NCBI GenBank assembly: GCA_029844215.1
Contig: CM056720.1
Coordinates: 33,969,711 to 34,033,710 of the forward strand
Source of the DNA: Przewalskia tangutica
Taxonomy: Eukaryota; Streptophyta; Magnoliopsida; Solanales; Solanaceae
Reading direction: 5' to 3'
DNA length: 64,000 nt
Below, one piece after another: positions 11,609-23,715 of the stretch. The notes under the pieces were generated by a model. The model had not been told where the DNA came from and made no database searches. It saw nothing but the letters and a program-made list of their open reading frames with translations. Numbering within the stretch: position 1 is the first letter of the stretch; each line of letters begins with the position of its first letter. The translations under genes were made by a program, and so were the position numbers.

Positions 11609-11845
11609 CCAAGAGGTTACAATAAATGATTACAAGCAAATTGAAACAAATGATCAATGCTGGAATTTTAAATCCGGATAGGCCCGGGTTATGAATTACA
11701 ATGCTTCACCTAGTTATACAAATTCTTGCCTAAAACAATAAAGTGTTAGGGAAATATGTAAATAATTCTGGCAGGCCCGGTTTTGAATTACAAGATTTCA
11801 CCTGATTATAAAAGCTTGAAATAAGAGTAAAGTCCGGACAGGCCC
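11609..11845 (-). repeat. LINE-M 5' region with tandem monomers
   Basis: Upstream of ORF1 (minus strand) are two related segments about 110 bp apart, each with GGCCCGG, GAATTACAA and TTTCACCT (about 11680 and 11776). A third begins GTCCGGACAGGCCC at about 11832 and is cut by the LTR at 11846. Tandem 5' UTR monomers in LINEs can carry promoter activity; that role is inference. Confidence 0.55.
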
Positions 11846-11982
11846 TGTTACACCCCGGAATTCCAGGATATGTTTATAAGAACGTACGTAAGAACTTAAA
11901 AATGTTAAGATTTGAGATGAGTAAAAATTTATCGGAATTATGGAATTGTCGGAAAACGAAATATTGCGACGAACGGGAGGGC

Positions 11983-11992
11983 GACACGTGTC
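11983..11992. promoter_or_regulatory. G-box palindrome GACACGTGTC in B 5' LTR
   Basis: Perfect 10-bp palindrome with CACGTG core in GGGCGACACGTGTCACCCCCC, about 190 bp upstream of the TATA box. The 3' LTR has the same at 31023-31032. Confidence 0.55.
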
Positions 11993-12178
11993 ACCCCCCT
12001 TAGTGGTCTTGGACGAAAATGGCATGAATGAAATGGTCATTTGACCATAATTTAAATGACCAAGTCTTGCAAAGACAAAGAGCTTGACATTGTTGACTTG
12101 TCAAAGGGCCACTTGGCTTGATCCTTGTGAAACTCATCCAAGCCACCCATTTGTTTTAATCTTGACCCTTCCTAGTGT

Positions 12179-12186
12179 TATATAAG
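12179..12186 (+). promoter_or_regulatory. TATA box of element B 5' LTR
   Basis: TATATAAG in the context AGTGTTATATAAGCTTACTAG. The same is found at 31220-31227 in the 3' LTR and, inverted, at 56362-56369 in solo LTR I. Confidence 0.65.
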
Positions 12187-13905
12187 CTTACTAGTAGCAA
12201 GACTTTGTCATTCTACACTTAGAAAAAATTTGAAATCTTGTTCTTGCTCCATATTGTGAAGCTCACGGCAAATGGCCCATTTCCAAGAGAAATTTTTTCG
12301 ATTTTTGTCCAATAATCCCCATACTTTAAACCAAGGTACCTAAGGGTATTGTAAGTGTATCTCAATAGAAAGATCCCAGAAAAATGGTGTTTTCGTATTA
12401 GTCGCAAGGCGAAAACCTAAGGAGTTATTCAACTTTGAAGTTGGAACTTGAAGAGGAGTTCTTCATAAGCTTCTAAGGGTTGCTTGGAGTGGATTGGAAC
12501 GTCGAAAGGAGGAGCTAAAGTTGCTAAGGATCGACTTGTAATCTTGGATCATATTTGGGCTAAATGAGGTATAATCTTCGTCATACTTTTGTAATTGAAG
12601 ATTCCATGTTATTATAAGTTAGAAATGATCATGTGATATGTGTTATGAAGATTGATAAGTGTTATGGAAATTTTGAAGCTCAAATCCGAAAATGACATGT
12701 TTAGCCATTTGAAATTGAAATACAATTTGGTCGATAATTAGAATTGTCGCACGTTTACCTACTTGAGGATTGTAGTAGTTATAATCAATTGTGGCTAGAT
12801 AACATATTATATTAAACCACTTGGATTGAAAAGGTATTGGAAATTAATTTGTATTGTTGACCCTAATTGCCGAATGGACATTGTATTTTTTGACTAGTTT
12901 AATGTCAATTGTGGGCGAATTTTACACGTCTTGATTAAGCGTGTAATCCTATTGTTAACTACTTTGTTGAGCCTTAAATGTGGCGTGTTTGGTTATTGAA
13001 TTCGGCCTTGAAAAAGGTGGCAAAGTGTGTAGAAACAAAGGAAGTGTTGTCCGATTTTCCGTAGAATTTAGTGACTTTGCACTTGGAAGATTCTACGTTG
13101 GAAGTAAGAAGTTAATAGACGTACTATGGTCATTATAGGTTGACATACTACGTGCGGAGTATTGGACTTAGCAAGTGGATGGAACCGAAGAGGTATGTGG
13201 AACTTTCTTATCTCTTGAGCATGAATAAGTTGTAAATGTATAGTACGGTAGACGTACAAGATTTTGACAATCTAGTCCATTTGATATCCTTGGCTTATTT
13301 TAAGAATGTACAAGTTGGTTGAGTTAGGTAATTAACTCACTTGTTTAAATATTAAGGATATCTTGGTTTTCAAAAGTTAAGAGACTTTAAGTATGTTGAA
13401 AGTATTTTTGATACTTGTTTTATTGGAAAGTTTAAGCCTCTTGGTTATAAAGAAGAATGTAAGTTTCTAAGGTATAAAGCTAGTATAACGGCTTTATGGG
13501 AAGTTGGTTATAATAGCTTTATGGAAAGTTAAAAAGAGTGGTTTACTCTAAGTAATTTAAGTATGATAAATGGCTTGAAATAATGAAAGACAAATTGATT
13601 TAAAGGCATCAATTGCTTAAAGTTTTAAAAGAAAGAAGTCACTTGATTTAGAAGCCTAAATGTATTTCTAAAAGGTATTGTGACTTGTCTTGAAAAGTAG
13701 TTATGACTTGATACTACGGTTGTTAGTATCTTGGAAGTTTTATATGAAAAAGAGTCATTTTAAAAGAAATGAAGTACGTAGTACTTTGGGTTAAATTCCC
13801 GGATTTTTATAATGACATGTTAGTGCCTTAAGTAAACTAAAAATGAGAGTGTACATGTATAAAACTAATAAGAAGTTAGGGGATTTCTTAACTTGCTTAT
13901 ATATG

Positions 13906-13990
13906 GTATGATAAGCCGGTAGTGCTTATGTTATGTATGATAAGCCGGTAGTGCTTATGTTATGTGTGATAGCCGGTTTGTGCTAGTAGT
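13906..13990 (+). repeat. 29-bp tandem repeat in B 5' LTR
   Basis: A 29-bp unit beginning GTATGATAAGCCGGTAGTGC starts at 13906 and again at 13935. A diverged third unit (GTGTGATAGCCGG) starts at 13964. The 3' LTR has a shortened version near 32952-33020. Confidence 0.8.
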
Positions 13991-14060
13991 ATGTTATTCA
14001 TTACGGGGTCATTCCCCGGGTTTGTGGCATTTGCATATTCCGTGGAGTTGCTACCCATGA

Positions 14061-14246
14061 TGCGAGGAATACCTCATGCGAGTCCGTAAGGGCTTATGCG
14101 GGTGAAATAGTCCCATGCGGGCGGATACAGCCTATGAGAGGAATACCTCATGCGGGTCTACACGACCTATGCGGGTGAAATAGTCCCATGCGAGGAATAC
14201 CTCATGCGGGTCCACACGACCTATGCGGGTGAAATAGTCCCATGAG
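14061..14246 (+). repeat. Mid-LTR tandem array, B 5' LTR (about 54-73 bp units)
   Basis: Three units begin GCGAGGAATACCTCATGCG (or a variant) at about 14061, 14134 and 14189. Each is followed by CCTATGCGGGTGAAATAGTC. The 3' LTR has the same array at about 33100-33290. Confidence 0.8.
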
Positions 14247-14858
14247 TAGGATTGCTTAATGATACTTCGGGCGGGTGGTCCTGCTTTGATCGTGAGCTTC
14301 CTATTTTTATGTTGTAAGTATACTCTTATTTACTCTCATTGTTAGTAAGGCCACGATATCTTTATTAATTGAGCTATCATACATGTCTCCGCTTTATTAT
14401 AGACTTATGATTTCATTCTGATGCAGTTCGGCCCACATATTTGGTACATGTTGTATCGACCTCCTTCGGCCGCGTTCATGCCGCAGTAGAGTATTCTTGA
14501 TCCTCGCTCTTGGGATCACTGTTCACCGTTGAGAAGCTCGCTTTATTCCGAGGCTTATCCCCAGTATTGTCGGTTGTTGTACATTCGGTATGGCGGGCCC
14601 TGTCACGAGGTTGTTATTCTTAGAGTGCAGAGTCACATTTGTGGATTTGGTTTGTAAGAATAAAGATATCTGTTTTTAATTTTGTATCATGTACATATTA
14701 CAAGCGGCCTTATCGGCTAGCCGGTTGATGTCTATTGTCTAAGTATGATCATTATTTTAAGAGTTGTGTATGTTCCGCTGCTATTCTCTGATGTATACCT
14801 GAAAGGGGTGCCCAGGTAGGGCAACAGTCGCGGGCCCGGGGTCGGGTCGTGATAAAAG

Positions 14859-14870
14859 TGGTATCAGAGC
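14859..14870 (+). other. Primer-binding site, element B
   Basis: TGGTATCAGAGC, complementary to the 3' end of initiator tRNA-Met, four bases after the LTR end. Intact compared with elements A, C and F. Confidence 0.9.
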
Positions 14871-17370
14871 AGTTAGTCCTCGGAAAGTGTCTACTGGTCG
14901 TGTCTAGTAAGTCTTGATTATCGGTGTGTGCACCACATCTATAATCAGGAGGCTGCAGGACATTTAGGATTGGTTTCCATTCTTCTCACTCTAAGATCCT
15001 GCGATAGAGCTGTGTGGTTAGGGTCGTATCTCCCTAACAGGTTATGTTGTTTGCAGCTACGAGAAAGCGTGATGACCGGGAAAGACGATGTGGATTACGT
15101 ATCCAGGTAGGTAATATTTGTAGTATAGTTGGTATTGTAACATACAGCTATACGTATTTATGTATGAGGGTCGGACGCGTGTTGCCTAGAATGGTTTTAG
15201 GTTACCAGGATTTGGTAAGGACTAATTAAATACCGGAAAGGTATGAAACAGTTTAATGAATTCTCATCAAGGTTTTACGTACTAATTTGAGATAATTAGG
15301 AAATGATGAGCTGTCTGAGAAGGAAATGGACCCTTAAGAAGTTATTATTAAGGGAATTAATGGAAGACTATGTTAATAGATTGAGCTACGTAGTAGGATT
15401 TCGAGAATGGTACGGGTGAGATCCGTATGAAGTAAGTATGGTTGTTGTGGACAAGACAATACGACTATAGTTTATTGAGAAGTTGTTGTACCCGTTTACG
15501 GGGGGGCTGATAAGGTAGGCATGGAGCATGGAAATTGCGAGCCTAAAAATGTGATAACCACCGAGACCTTAGGTATATAAGGCCTTCTCGGGTAGTAAAA
15601 AGTTAAGTCAGACCAAGGGTAAGAGTTAAACACGACGCCGAGTCGGGTTGAGGACCTATTAAGGGTCGCCATAGCTTGAAATGGAATGGAATCGGTTGGT
15701 AGTAGTCGCTACGTGGCAGGTCACGAGTGCAAGAGCCGAGTCTAGTTAATCATTTTATGGGTTCGTGGACGCATTCCACCAGAACCAGGTTGTGAGAGCC
15801 GGAAATGGCCTTAAGTTGTTAAGAATAGTAACTCCAAAGATTGGAGGCCCGAATCAGTATGAAGGCTATGTACGTACGCTACAATAAATTTGGAAGTACG
15901 GGAAGAGTACGACCAGTAAGAAAGAGAGCAACCAAGTGTAAAGAAATGGAACCTGAATCCATGAGGACCTTTCGAGGTGACTACACCCGTGAGTGTTGGG
16001 TGGTAGCTGAGCAGGTAGATAATAATTACCGGTAACGATACAGTCGTTGGGCCCTAGCAGACCTAGCAGAGTTGTTATGACAGACATCGAGGTCATTATG
16101 AGTACGGGCTAGTTGACCTCTTGTTATGCCAACGTGGTCTATAGAGAGAGATTCGTACGGTTTCCTAAGTCGGTTATCGAGCGGATAGAGAGAGAAGTGG
16201 TGGTAACCAGTGAATTATCCTTCCTTCTTTGACATTGAGGATTTTAATAAGTCTGTGTGACTTGTTCATGTGAGGTAAATTGATGCAGAAAGTAAGTAAT
16301 AATTGAATTTGAAGGAATTTATGTTAAGTGCCCTTGGAGGCACTTGGAGTTGGTTTGGTGTGGCGGTCAGGGCCACGACCTTCCGGATAATTTCAGGAAA
16401 TTGCGCAAGGCAAGAATAAAGTAAGTACGAGTGCTGCCGGTGGGAAGCTGAAGGCATCTTTGGTAGGTTTTGAAAATCTACACGACTTTAAGGCGGTACG
16501 TGATGATTAGATATTTACTGGACCGCAAGAGGACCCTTTGATTAGGGTTGTGACTCCAAGGAAAGTTTATTTAATGGAGATAAGTTCTCTCCCCCACGTA
16601 AGGATAATTTTACGTATTATGGGGTTATGCGTACCCATGTTGTTAGACGGAGGATAGAAGACTGGTAAGGTCTTCGGTATCGTCATGCCATAGGTTACAG
16701 TTTTAGGTAAACGTGGGAAAAGTATTGTGTTGAGATACTTAGGAACGACGTTACGAAATGGTCGAGGACGTACCGTAAGAATGTAATGCAGGTAGTACGC
16801 ATGTATGAAACTGTACGATTATGATTCAAGATAGAAACAATGTTGCTAATTATAAGCTTAAGGAAGGGTTATGACCAGAATGATAAAAGAAAATACAATT
16901 ATGGTATGTAAGTTGCACGAGTTATGATTACCCCAGACTAGTGTAAGGACCATTAGTAAATAATGGGCAGTAAGAACACCTCGAGGTAAGGTGGTAGCAT
17001 CGGTACTGACGAGAAAGATTGTAAGAAAATACGGAGGGGTAAGGGACCCCAGGACAACTTGAAATAACTTATAAAGGAAAGACGAGTGGACACCCGAACG
17101 ATAAGAAATCTTGACAAGTCATTGGAATATGTAATACAGTGAATTGAGGTTGAATACCTGACTATAAGCTCTACGAGCTGGGAGAAAATAATCGGGTTAT
17201 TACTTGACGAGATCAAGGAAATCTCCCCCCCTAAATTGTGATTGACAGGAAGTATTAGCCAGGAGGCAAGCAAAAGAATCAAATCTAAGTTAATGACCAA
17301 GTTTGGTTGCAACAGAGAAAAGGAAACAGGAACCATAATTGAGATTAAGGACACCCGAATATTTCGCAAG
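14871..17370 (+). pseudogene. Element B leader, decayed gag and reverse transcriptase region
   Basis: About 2.5 kb of heavily mutated internal sequence. MKQFNEFSSRFYVLI near 15245-15290 resembles a gypsy capsid segment. The conserved non-coding block GAGTCGGGTTGAGGACC...GTTCGTGGACGC lies at about 15643-15795. Most of the remainder should correspond to gag through reverse transcriptase by position, but I could not place catalytic motifs there, so that part is inference. Confidence 0.45.
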
Positions 17371-17870
17371 AATGAGAAAGGTTTCCAGTTATTGAAAGAT
17401 AAGTTGACTCGACTATAGTTCTAACTCCTCCTGAAAGACTAGAGGGTTAGGTTATTATGTTAACACGTTGGGTGTTGGGCTAGGTTGTGTGCTGACGCAA
17501 CCCGATAAGGATAGAGCCTATGTTTTCCCGGTAGTTAGGGAAGCAGGAAAGGAAATTACGCCACTCACAATTTAGAGCTGGCGGCAGTTAAATCATGCCT
17601 TGAAGATTTGGGGGCATGACGTATATATAGACTTCATGTGGATATTTGTGCAGACCACCAAAGCCTCCGGTATATCTGCAGACTGAGGCAGTAGAATTTG
17701 CGACAGCGATGGTGGTTAGAGTTATTCAAGGATTATGATATCGATATCCTATACCATCCAGGGAAAGCCGAGACGGTTACAGATACTCTGAGTCATGGAT
17801 CTAAGGGTAGTATGCCAGATGGGCAGCCAGATAGACTGGACATGGTCCGTGAGATTCTTTAGTTACTGAG
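17371..17870 (+). pseudogene. pol remnant: RT connection and RNase H, element B
   Basis: Frames shift but the order is clear. FQLLKDKLTRL (about 17385) matches the start of the connection segment. GVGLGCVLTQPDKDRAYVFP (about 17470-17530) matches the RNase H start with its GLGCVLMQ motif. ATHNLELAAV then HVDICADHQSLRYI (about 17560-17670) matches the T/SDHKSL motif. LRQRWWLELFKDYDIDILYH and PGKAETVTDTLSH (about 17698-17800) complete the domain. Such domains degrade the RNA strand during reverse transcription. Stops and frameshifts make it non-functional. Confidence 0.85.
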
Positions 17871-18244
17871 CATAGGGGTTCGATTATTTGTTTCCAAGGT
17901 TAATAAAGTTTAGATCCGAGAGGTTACTGTTATACCCCGTAGTTCCAGGGTATGTATGCGAGGACGTACGTACGAGAATACGACAGAAAGATTGGAAAGG
18001 AAGAAAGAGGCGATTTTTTTCCACGGAAAAGTTTCCGGTTTTTGTGAAGGAAAAAGGTTCGTTAATGGGAATTGGATTCCCAGTTTGGTATTCGACTTCT
18101 GGAATATTAGAGAATTATGGAATTTTATTTTCGAAAATGGTCACGTGGGCCCACGGGAGAAATTTACTGATTTATGCCCACTTTGTTTTGAGATTTTGGC
18201 CATTATGGATATTTTCGAAGATGTTTTATTTTGGGTTAATAGGA

Positions 18245-18262
18245 GGGTGACACGTGTCACCC
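18245..18262. promoter_or_regulatory. Perfect 18-bp palindrome with G-box core, C 5' LTR
   Basis: GGGTGACACGTGTCACCC is its own reverse complement and has the core CACGTG. It lies about 340 bp upstream of the TATA box. The same perfect palindrome is at 24026-24043 in the 3' LTR. Confidence 0.6.
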
Positions 18263-18600
18263 CGCCAGGTGGTAGCCGAATGGCATTTGTGCACAACACC
18301 TTGTTAGAGTCGTTTTTCAAAACGTTTTACATAACTTGCGAGGAAAATTCCGCTATGTCTTTTCTTATTTTTGCGGATTTTTAGAAGCGAAACATTTTGG
18401 ACCAGCGGGAGGGTGACATGTCACCTCACATTGGAAGCAAGTGGGCGCTTAGGTAGATTGGTGGCAAGTTGTTGGTAGATATTTGTGTAGATATTTGTGA
18501 GGGTTTTAAGGAGTAGGGACTAGGGGCACTTGGGCATATCTTGGCCTACACTTGCCTAGCACTTGGCTAGATCTTGGCCATGGTTGGCCTTGGCTTGTGC

Positions 18601-18608
18601 TATAAATG
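18601..18608 (+). promoter_or_regulatory. TATA box of element C 5' LTR
   Basis: TATAAATG in the context GTGCTATAAATGCCC. The 3' LTR has TATAAATA at 24383-24390. Confidence 0.6.
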
Positions 18609-20519
18609 CCCTCTAAGGTGAAGACTTCTTCATCCAAAATGTCTAAGTCTTGAGAGCCTTCCTCCCTTTTCGTAGGCCCTCGGCGAGAGTTTCCCCAGTG
18701 GGTAGGCCGAGGTAGCCACCCCCTCTTTTGTGGTGTGGTAGTGGGTACCCCCTAGCCTAGTTTGTTTTCATATAATACCACTCTTGGTAGAAATACTCTC
18801 AAAAGTATTGTTATAATGCCCAAATTACCTTAGCCGTATACCTTGTTGTATTCTAAGGTTATACCTATCTGAAAGCCCGTAAATACTATTATACTTCCGT
18901 CAATACAAAACCGAAACCCTAGGAAAATCTCCATAGTCAGTTGGAGTATTGTGAAGAAGTTGGTTAGAACTTCTAAGGGTGGTTTAGGCGGTTGGAGCGC
19001 CTGAGTCGAGCTAAACGATTGCCCAGATCGACTTTATACTTGGATAATTATGGGCTTAGCGAGGTAAATATCTTGTCCCCTATTGTAATTGGATATTACA
19101 TGTTGTAGGAAATTATAGTTGAAGTATACTATGTATATAATCGAACATAGCTTGTGGCAATGTCTTTGGACTTAAGCCCAAGAAGCGAATCGAACTGCTT
19201 ACATAGGGTATTCTGATGAGACTTGTGTAGTAAGTCTTGTGGAGTAGAATTGTACCCGTTCGGGTTAGATGTATAACCCCAGTTGGCTTGTAGCCGCCCA
19301 GTTAGAGAGGAGATTTACGCATGTTGGGGAGGTGTCTTCTGCGAATTTTCAGAATGTTCTACGATGAGATCTAAATGTTAATAATCGCCGTGTGGCCTTA
19401 TAGGTTGATGTACTACGTGTGGCGCGATCTACGTGGCTTAAGGGGTAGCCGACGTTTGGAAGTACTTGGGCGTTTGCTGTGAGTCGATACTGCCGCGAGG
19501 TATGTGAACCTCTTCCTATCTCTTCAGCATGATATGTGTGAACTATGTAGTACGGTAGACGTACATGTGCTAAATGTGTTTGAGTGGTTTAAAACATAAA
19601 GTGTTATAACGGCTTTATGGGAAGTTGGTTATAACAGCTTTATGTTAGTAAGAAAATACATGTGGTTTTTAAAAGGTAACTGATTTGAACTATAAGCGCT
19701 TGTTATATGATAAGAAAGAATCGAAGTATTTGAAGATTTTGAATCATTTTGAAAGGAGAAGTAATACTTGGTGTTTGAAAACTTAGGAGTTATACTAGCT
19801 TTATGGGAAGTTGGGTATAACGGCTTAGAATGCTTTCTTGATTTGAAATCGAATGTGTATCGACAAACCACCGCGTTAATAAAGGAAATGTTTTGAATAA
19901 TTAAGTATTATTAAAACCGGAGAAACTTCCATCTGCATAGAAGCTAAGATGAGACAAAATGATATTTCCTAGATCATGGTCAGTAATAAGATTGTTATAA
20001 ACAAGAATATCCTACTCACATATAAGGCTTATGTTTCTCGATTGTTTAAAAGAGAATTATATTCTTAAATGAATAAGACTATGAACTTAAAACCTTTCTA
20101 AAATAAGAAACGTGAACATTTGAAATTAGGCAAACTTGGGCGTTTGGAAAATAATGTTGTTACTTGATTTTACAAAGGTAAGAGTTTTGGTTTTCTTAAA
20201 AGCGATACACTCTATTTTATACTACGTATTGTGTGACTTATGTGAAAGAAATGATCTTTTTAAGATTTTAATGTGTGAAGTACTTTGGGGATAGATACTA
20301 ACTTGTTAGTAGAAAGTACCTTGTGTGAATAACTTGATTGTATTGGTTTGTGATAGCCTTGTAATACTTTCTTGTTGCTTTGATAAGTAAGCGTGTTAGG
20401 ATGCTACGTGTGTTAGTATCTTGTGATGTTTGTGTAAGGGTTTCCCTTGATTGTGCTTATTAACTATCGGTCGTTATGATAGTATTGTGGCATTCATCTC
20501 TTGAGATGATTCCGGTTAA

Positions 20520-20770
20520 GGCGCCTCCGATGCGGGTAGACTCAGTGATGCAGGACCATGATTCGAGAATACCTCATGCGGGTCCTGAGGGCCTATCGCG
20601 GAGCTACGAGAGTTCCGAGTTAGTGTGCGTCCTTTATGGGCACGCGGTCGCAGGCCATGCGGACTCGAAAGTCCGGGGCGATGCCGGGAGTAGCTACCTC
20701 GATGCGGGGAATACCTCATGCGGGCCGATGAGATTGGCCTATCGCGAGTGCGGGAAGTTCGGGGACTAGA
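20520..20770 (+). repeat. Mid-LTR repeat tract, C 5' LTR
   Basis: GC-rich tract with recurring GAGAATACCTCATGCGG, GATGCGGG and GGCCTATCGCG motifs in irregular units. The same tract is at about 26330-26575 in the 3' LTR and, inverted, at about 28590-28810 in solo LTR D. Overlapping ORFs on both strands reflect GC content and are not genes. Confidence 0.65.
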
Positions 20771-21572
20771 CGCGACATTAGATCTGCGGGCAAGTGGCCG
20801 GCTTTGATCATATGATGCAGACAGATCTTATGATACGATTTATGACCTTGTTGGTACTGTAGGTGTTAGTAGTCGGCTATGCCTTCGTGCACTGCATGCT
20901 TTATTAGGACACAGGGACACAGTGTTCATGTATTCCTTGGTGCTTGTATATCATAAAGCTGCCAGCGGTGAGGAAGGTATTCCACGCACGATTGATGTTG
21001 GGCGTGAGACCCATTGTTAAATTGAGTGATGACTTGAGGGTGTGAGTCCCTGACTTGACTGCTTATTTATGGTGAACTGTAGTTTGGTTATCATACATGT
21101 CTCCTGCTTTGTATAGACTACTATGATTTCATTTACGATGTTATTTTTAGTTTCACATACTTTGCACTGTTATCGACCTCGCCCGAGGCCGTTCATGCCG
21201 CAGTTGAGGTACATCGATCGTTGATCCTAGCTCTCGTGGTCACGATTCAGCGTTTGGGAAGCTCCGTTTCTCGGAGGCTTATCGTGGTATAGTCCCCGTC
21301 GTAGTGTTTACATTCGGGTTTGGCGGCCCCGTCCCGCCATTGTGGTCGTATCATTCTTAGAAGTGCAGTAATCTTGTAGCGGGGTTGGTAAAAAGGATTA
21401 AAACATTCATTTGTAAAAGAGTTGATGGTTATATATATGCAGAAAGGCAAGTTTTCACTGATTATTGTTTTATATTTCGTTATCTCATGTTGTTGTTTAT
21501 GTTCGTGATTACTGATGTTGTGTCACCAGGGTGCCCGGTAAGGCACGATCACGCCCGTTGGTCGTGACAAAG

Positions 21573-21583
21573 TGGTATCGAGC
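21573..21583 (+). other. Primer-binding site, element C
   Basis: TGGTATCGAGC shortly after the LTR end; it lacks the A present in TGGTATCAGAGC of B and E, as in element A. Confidence 0.75.
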
Positions 21584-21762
21584 GATTAATCCTCGGAAAG
21601 TGTCTGACGTATCGATAGAGTCTTGATTATCGGTGTTGTGCACCACACCAATAATCGGAGGCTATAGGATATTTAGGATTGGTTTCTATTCTTCTCACTC
21701 GAGATCGTGCCTTAGAGCTGTGTTGTAAGTTGGACCTCCGGCGAAATTATTTCCCTTATCGT

Positions 21763-22200
21763 TATGCCTCCGCGTAGGCAACCCGCCCGGGAGGCAAGGC
21801 GGCGGAGCTGCGAGTAGAGTTCGGAGGGTGGCGAGGCACAGCCAAATCATTACCTAGGGTAGTGCTTCATTCGGGGTTTCTGCGGCGTCACTAGCCTCAA
21901 TGAGTTTAAGCGTGGCGACGGCAGCTCCACTGCGCCATGATATGTGAACCTTCGCCCGACGACCAGAACCGAATATAGATTGCGAGAGACAACCTTGTTA
22001 CTAGCTATGGATTTGGCTACGAGTATACCGATGTATCGCGAGTCTTGATGACTACAGAGAAGGTTGTGCAAGAGTAATCCTTCGATTAGGCGAGCATGGC
22101 ACGTATGCGGGCTTATGCGCAGCAGTAGAAACGTAGAGATCGACGGGTTAACCAAGGACAGAAGAGGGCGGGCGGCAGGTCCTTGGTAACTTTCAAGGTG
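21763..22200 (+). pseudogene. gag remnant, element C
   Basis: ATG context encoding MPPRRQPARE, aligned with the gag start of elements A and F. It is followed by frameshifted sequence matching A at 5880-6260, including the segment around 22075-22160 that pairs with the basic linker region of A. Broken by stops. Confidence 0.6.
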
Positions 22201-22735
22201 AGTATACCTTAAGTGCTATGTTACGATAGCGTGTGGTAGTTGTGATTAGAAATCATGGTGGGTTAACCGAGTAAGAGTTTGGGGGATAGAGAAGGTGTGA
22301 GCCTTAGAGTGTTATACGTACAGACCTTAGAGGTAAGGCCATCTCGAGTAAAGGTGTAGTGTTATGTTTGATCCTTACCGGAGTGCATAGTGCACGTGAG
22401 CTATGTTTGGGATAGGTCCCTAAGTGGTATGAAATGAAAGAGGGTAGTTGAGCTAAGAAGACCCCTAGGTTTTCGTAACATGTTTAGTAAAATTGTTCCT
22501 TCGGGGAGATAGTATTTTGCGCAATTACGGGTCGGGTTGAGGCCACGTTGCGGGTCAACCCGCGGCATGTTTGGTGGTGGGGTCTGGTTGTGGTGGTCCC
22601 GCCTTGTGGAAGGGTCACGAGGGTGTTAGGCCCAAGTGTAGTTAACCAGCGTACGAGTTCGTGGATGCGTTCGACCAGTGGTCGGTCGATGGGGGCAGCC
22701 CATCGTGTTCTTCGGTCGGGACCGTTCACTCGGCA
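22201..22735 (+). other. Internal non-coding stretch of element C
   Basis: Counterpart of 6504-7185 in element A. It includes the shared block GGGTCGGGTTGAGG...GTTCGTGGATGCGTTCGACC at about 22530-22690. No domain recognised. Confidence 0.5.
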
Positions 22736-23370
22736 GTGTTGTTTTATCAGAAAGGTTGTAAGGCTGCACGGGGTGCCTACCTTCACCTTATGGCGCATGT
22801 GGAGCCCATTCTGTTACGGCTGTTTTGTTTGGAAGTTTTACGAGGGGTTAAGGACTCGGTGGTCTCGAATCACGATTCGCCCCGGGCGGTGTGTGGATTT
22901 CAGGGGTAGTTGTGAGGATTGTTGTCTCCTGTGGAGGGAGCGTTTAAGCTACCATTCCAGTATTCGGATGTCGCCTTACGAAGCCTTGTAGGGGCAGAAG
23001 TGTAAGTTGCCGGTCGATTGGTTCGATGTTGGCAAGGTTCAGATAGTTGGATCAAGCTTGTTCCAGCAGACTGTGGATAGGGTAAAGCTCATCTAGAAGA
23101 AGTTCGCACTCGGAGGAATCGTGCGGATAATCGGCGGCACGCTTAGAGTTCAGTTGACGGTCGGTCTTCTTGAAAGTACCACCGGACGAGTGTGACGAGT
23201 TGTGGAAACAGAAGGAACTTAGCCCGAGTTACTTTGGGCCTTTTGAGTTCATGTGAAGAATAGGCCAGGTTGCCTATATGTTAGCAATTGCCGTCCGACT
23301 TAGGAGGCAGTACGTCCGGTCTTTCGTATTGTTATGTTCGGGAAAGTATCGAAGATCCATCCAGAATGTC
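22736..23370 (+). pseudogene. pol integrase remnant, element C
   Basis: KVVRLHGVPTFTLWRM (about 22755-22800) corresponds to the REIVRLHGVP segment. HSSIRMSPYEAL, a stop, then GQKCKLPVDWFDVGKVQIVG (about 22960-23050) and VDRVKLI match the region after the integrase core. The decayed tail near 23215-23360 matches PSYFGPF...RVGQVAYM of element A. Several stops and frameshifts. Confidence 0.7.
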
Positions 23371-23681
23371 CCCAGTTAATGATGCCCACGTAAAGAGATA
23401 GTAACCCCGAGTTTTGGAAACTAAAGCGCTCGAAATGTGGTAAGGTTCGAGTGTCTGATACCTTCGATCGCAGTTGACGATACCATTTGTTGGGTCGTCG
23501 GAGCTAGGCTCGCGGCAAAGTGACAAAAGTGTATTTGTGGTGATGTTAGAGGTGTTTCCTCGTAGACTTGGATATAAGTATGTTGCGCAGGTACTTTCTG
23601 TGGCCAGGTATGGCAGGATTGTTTCGTAAGTATAGGAGTGAAGACTATACTGGCGCACGTATGTTTTGAGGCTTAGAATGA

Positions 23682-23715
23682 ACATTCGGGACGAATGTTT
23701 CTAAGGGGGGAAGAA
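23682..23715 (+). other. Pre-PPT hairpin and polypurine tract, element C
   Basis: ACATTCG-GGA-CGAATGT (23682-23698) is a 7-bp-stem inverted repeat, followed by AAGGGGGGAAGAA (23703-23715) and then the LTR start at 23716. Confidence 0.85.

Larger units (their letters stand above)
11846..14854 (+). mobile_element. Element B 5' LTR (about 3.0 kb)
   Basis: Starts TGTTACACCCCGGAATTCC and ends GTCGTGATA (sisters end GTGACA). Contains a G-box palindrome (11983-11992), TATA box (12179-12186), GTTATAAC motifs near 13495, a 29-bp duplication (13906) and a tandem array (14061-14246). Matches 30886-33892 closely until about 14350. From there on the two copies disagree mostly at CAG/CTG sites. Confidence 0.9.
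17928..21569 (+). mobile_element. Element C 5' LTR (about 3.64 kb)
   Basis: Starts TGTTATACCCCGTAGTTCC and ends GGTCGTGACA. It has the 18-bp palindrome at 18245-18262, TATA box at 18601-18608, GTTATAAC motifs near 19590-19625, a GC-rich repeat tract at about 20520-20770, and the conserved 3' block with GGAAGCTCCGTTTCTCGGAG. It matches 23716-27367. Confidence 0.9.

Noticed and set aside
14859..14870. tRNA-like sequence
   Set aside because: Only the short primer-binding complement of initiator tRNA-Met; no cloverleaf can be drawn around it.
16953..17369. 138-residue minus-strand open frame
   Set aside because: Low-complexity hydrophobic translation antisense to element B pol; no start context, domain or conservation.
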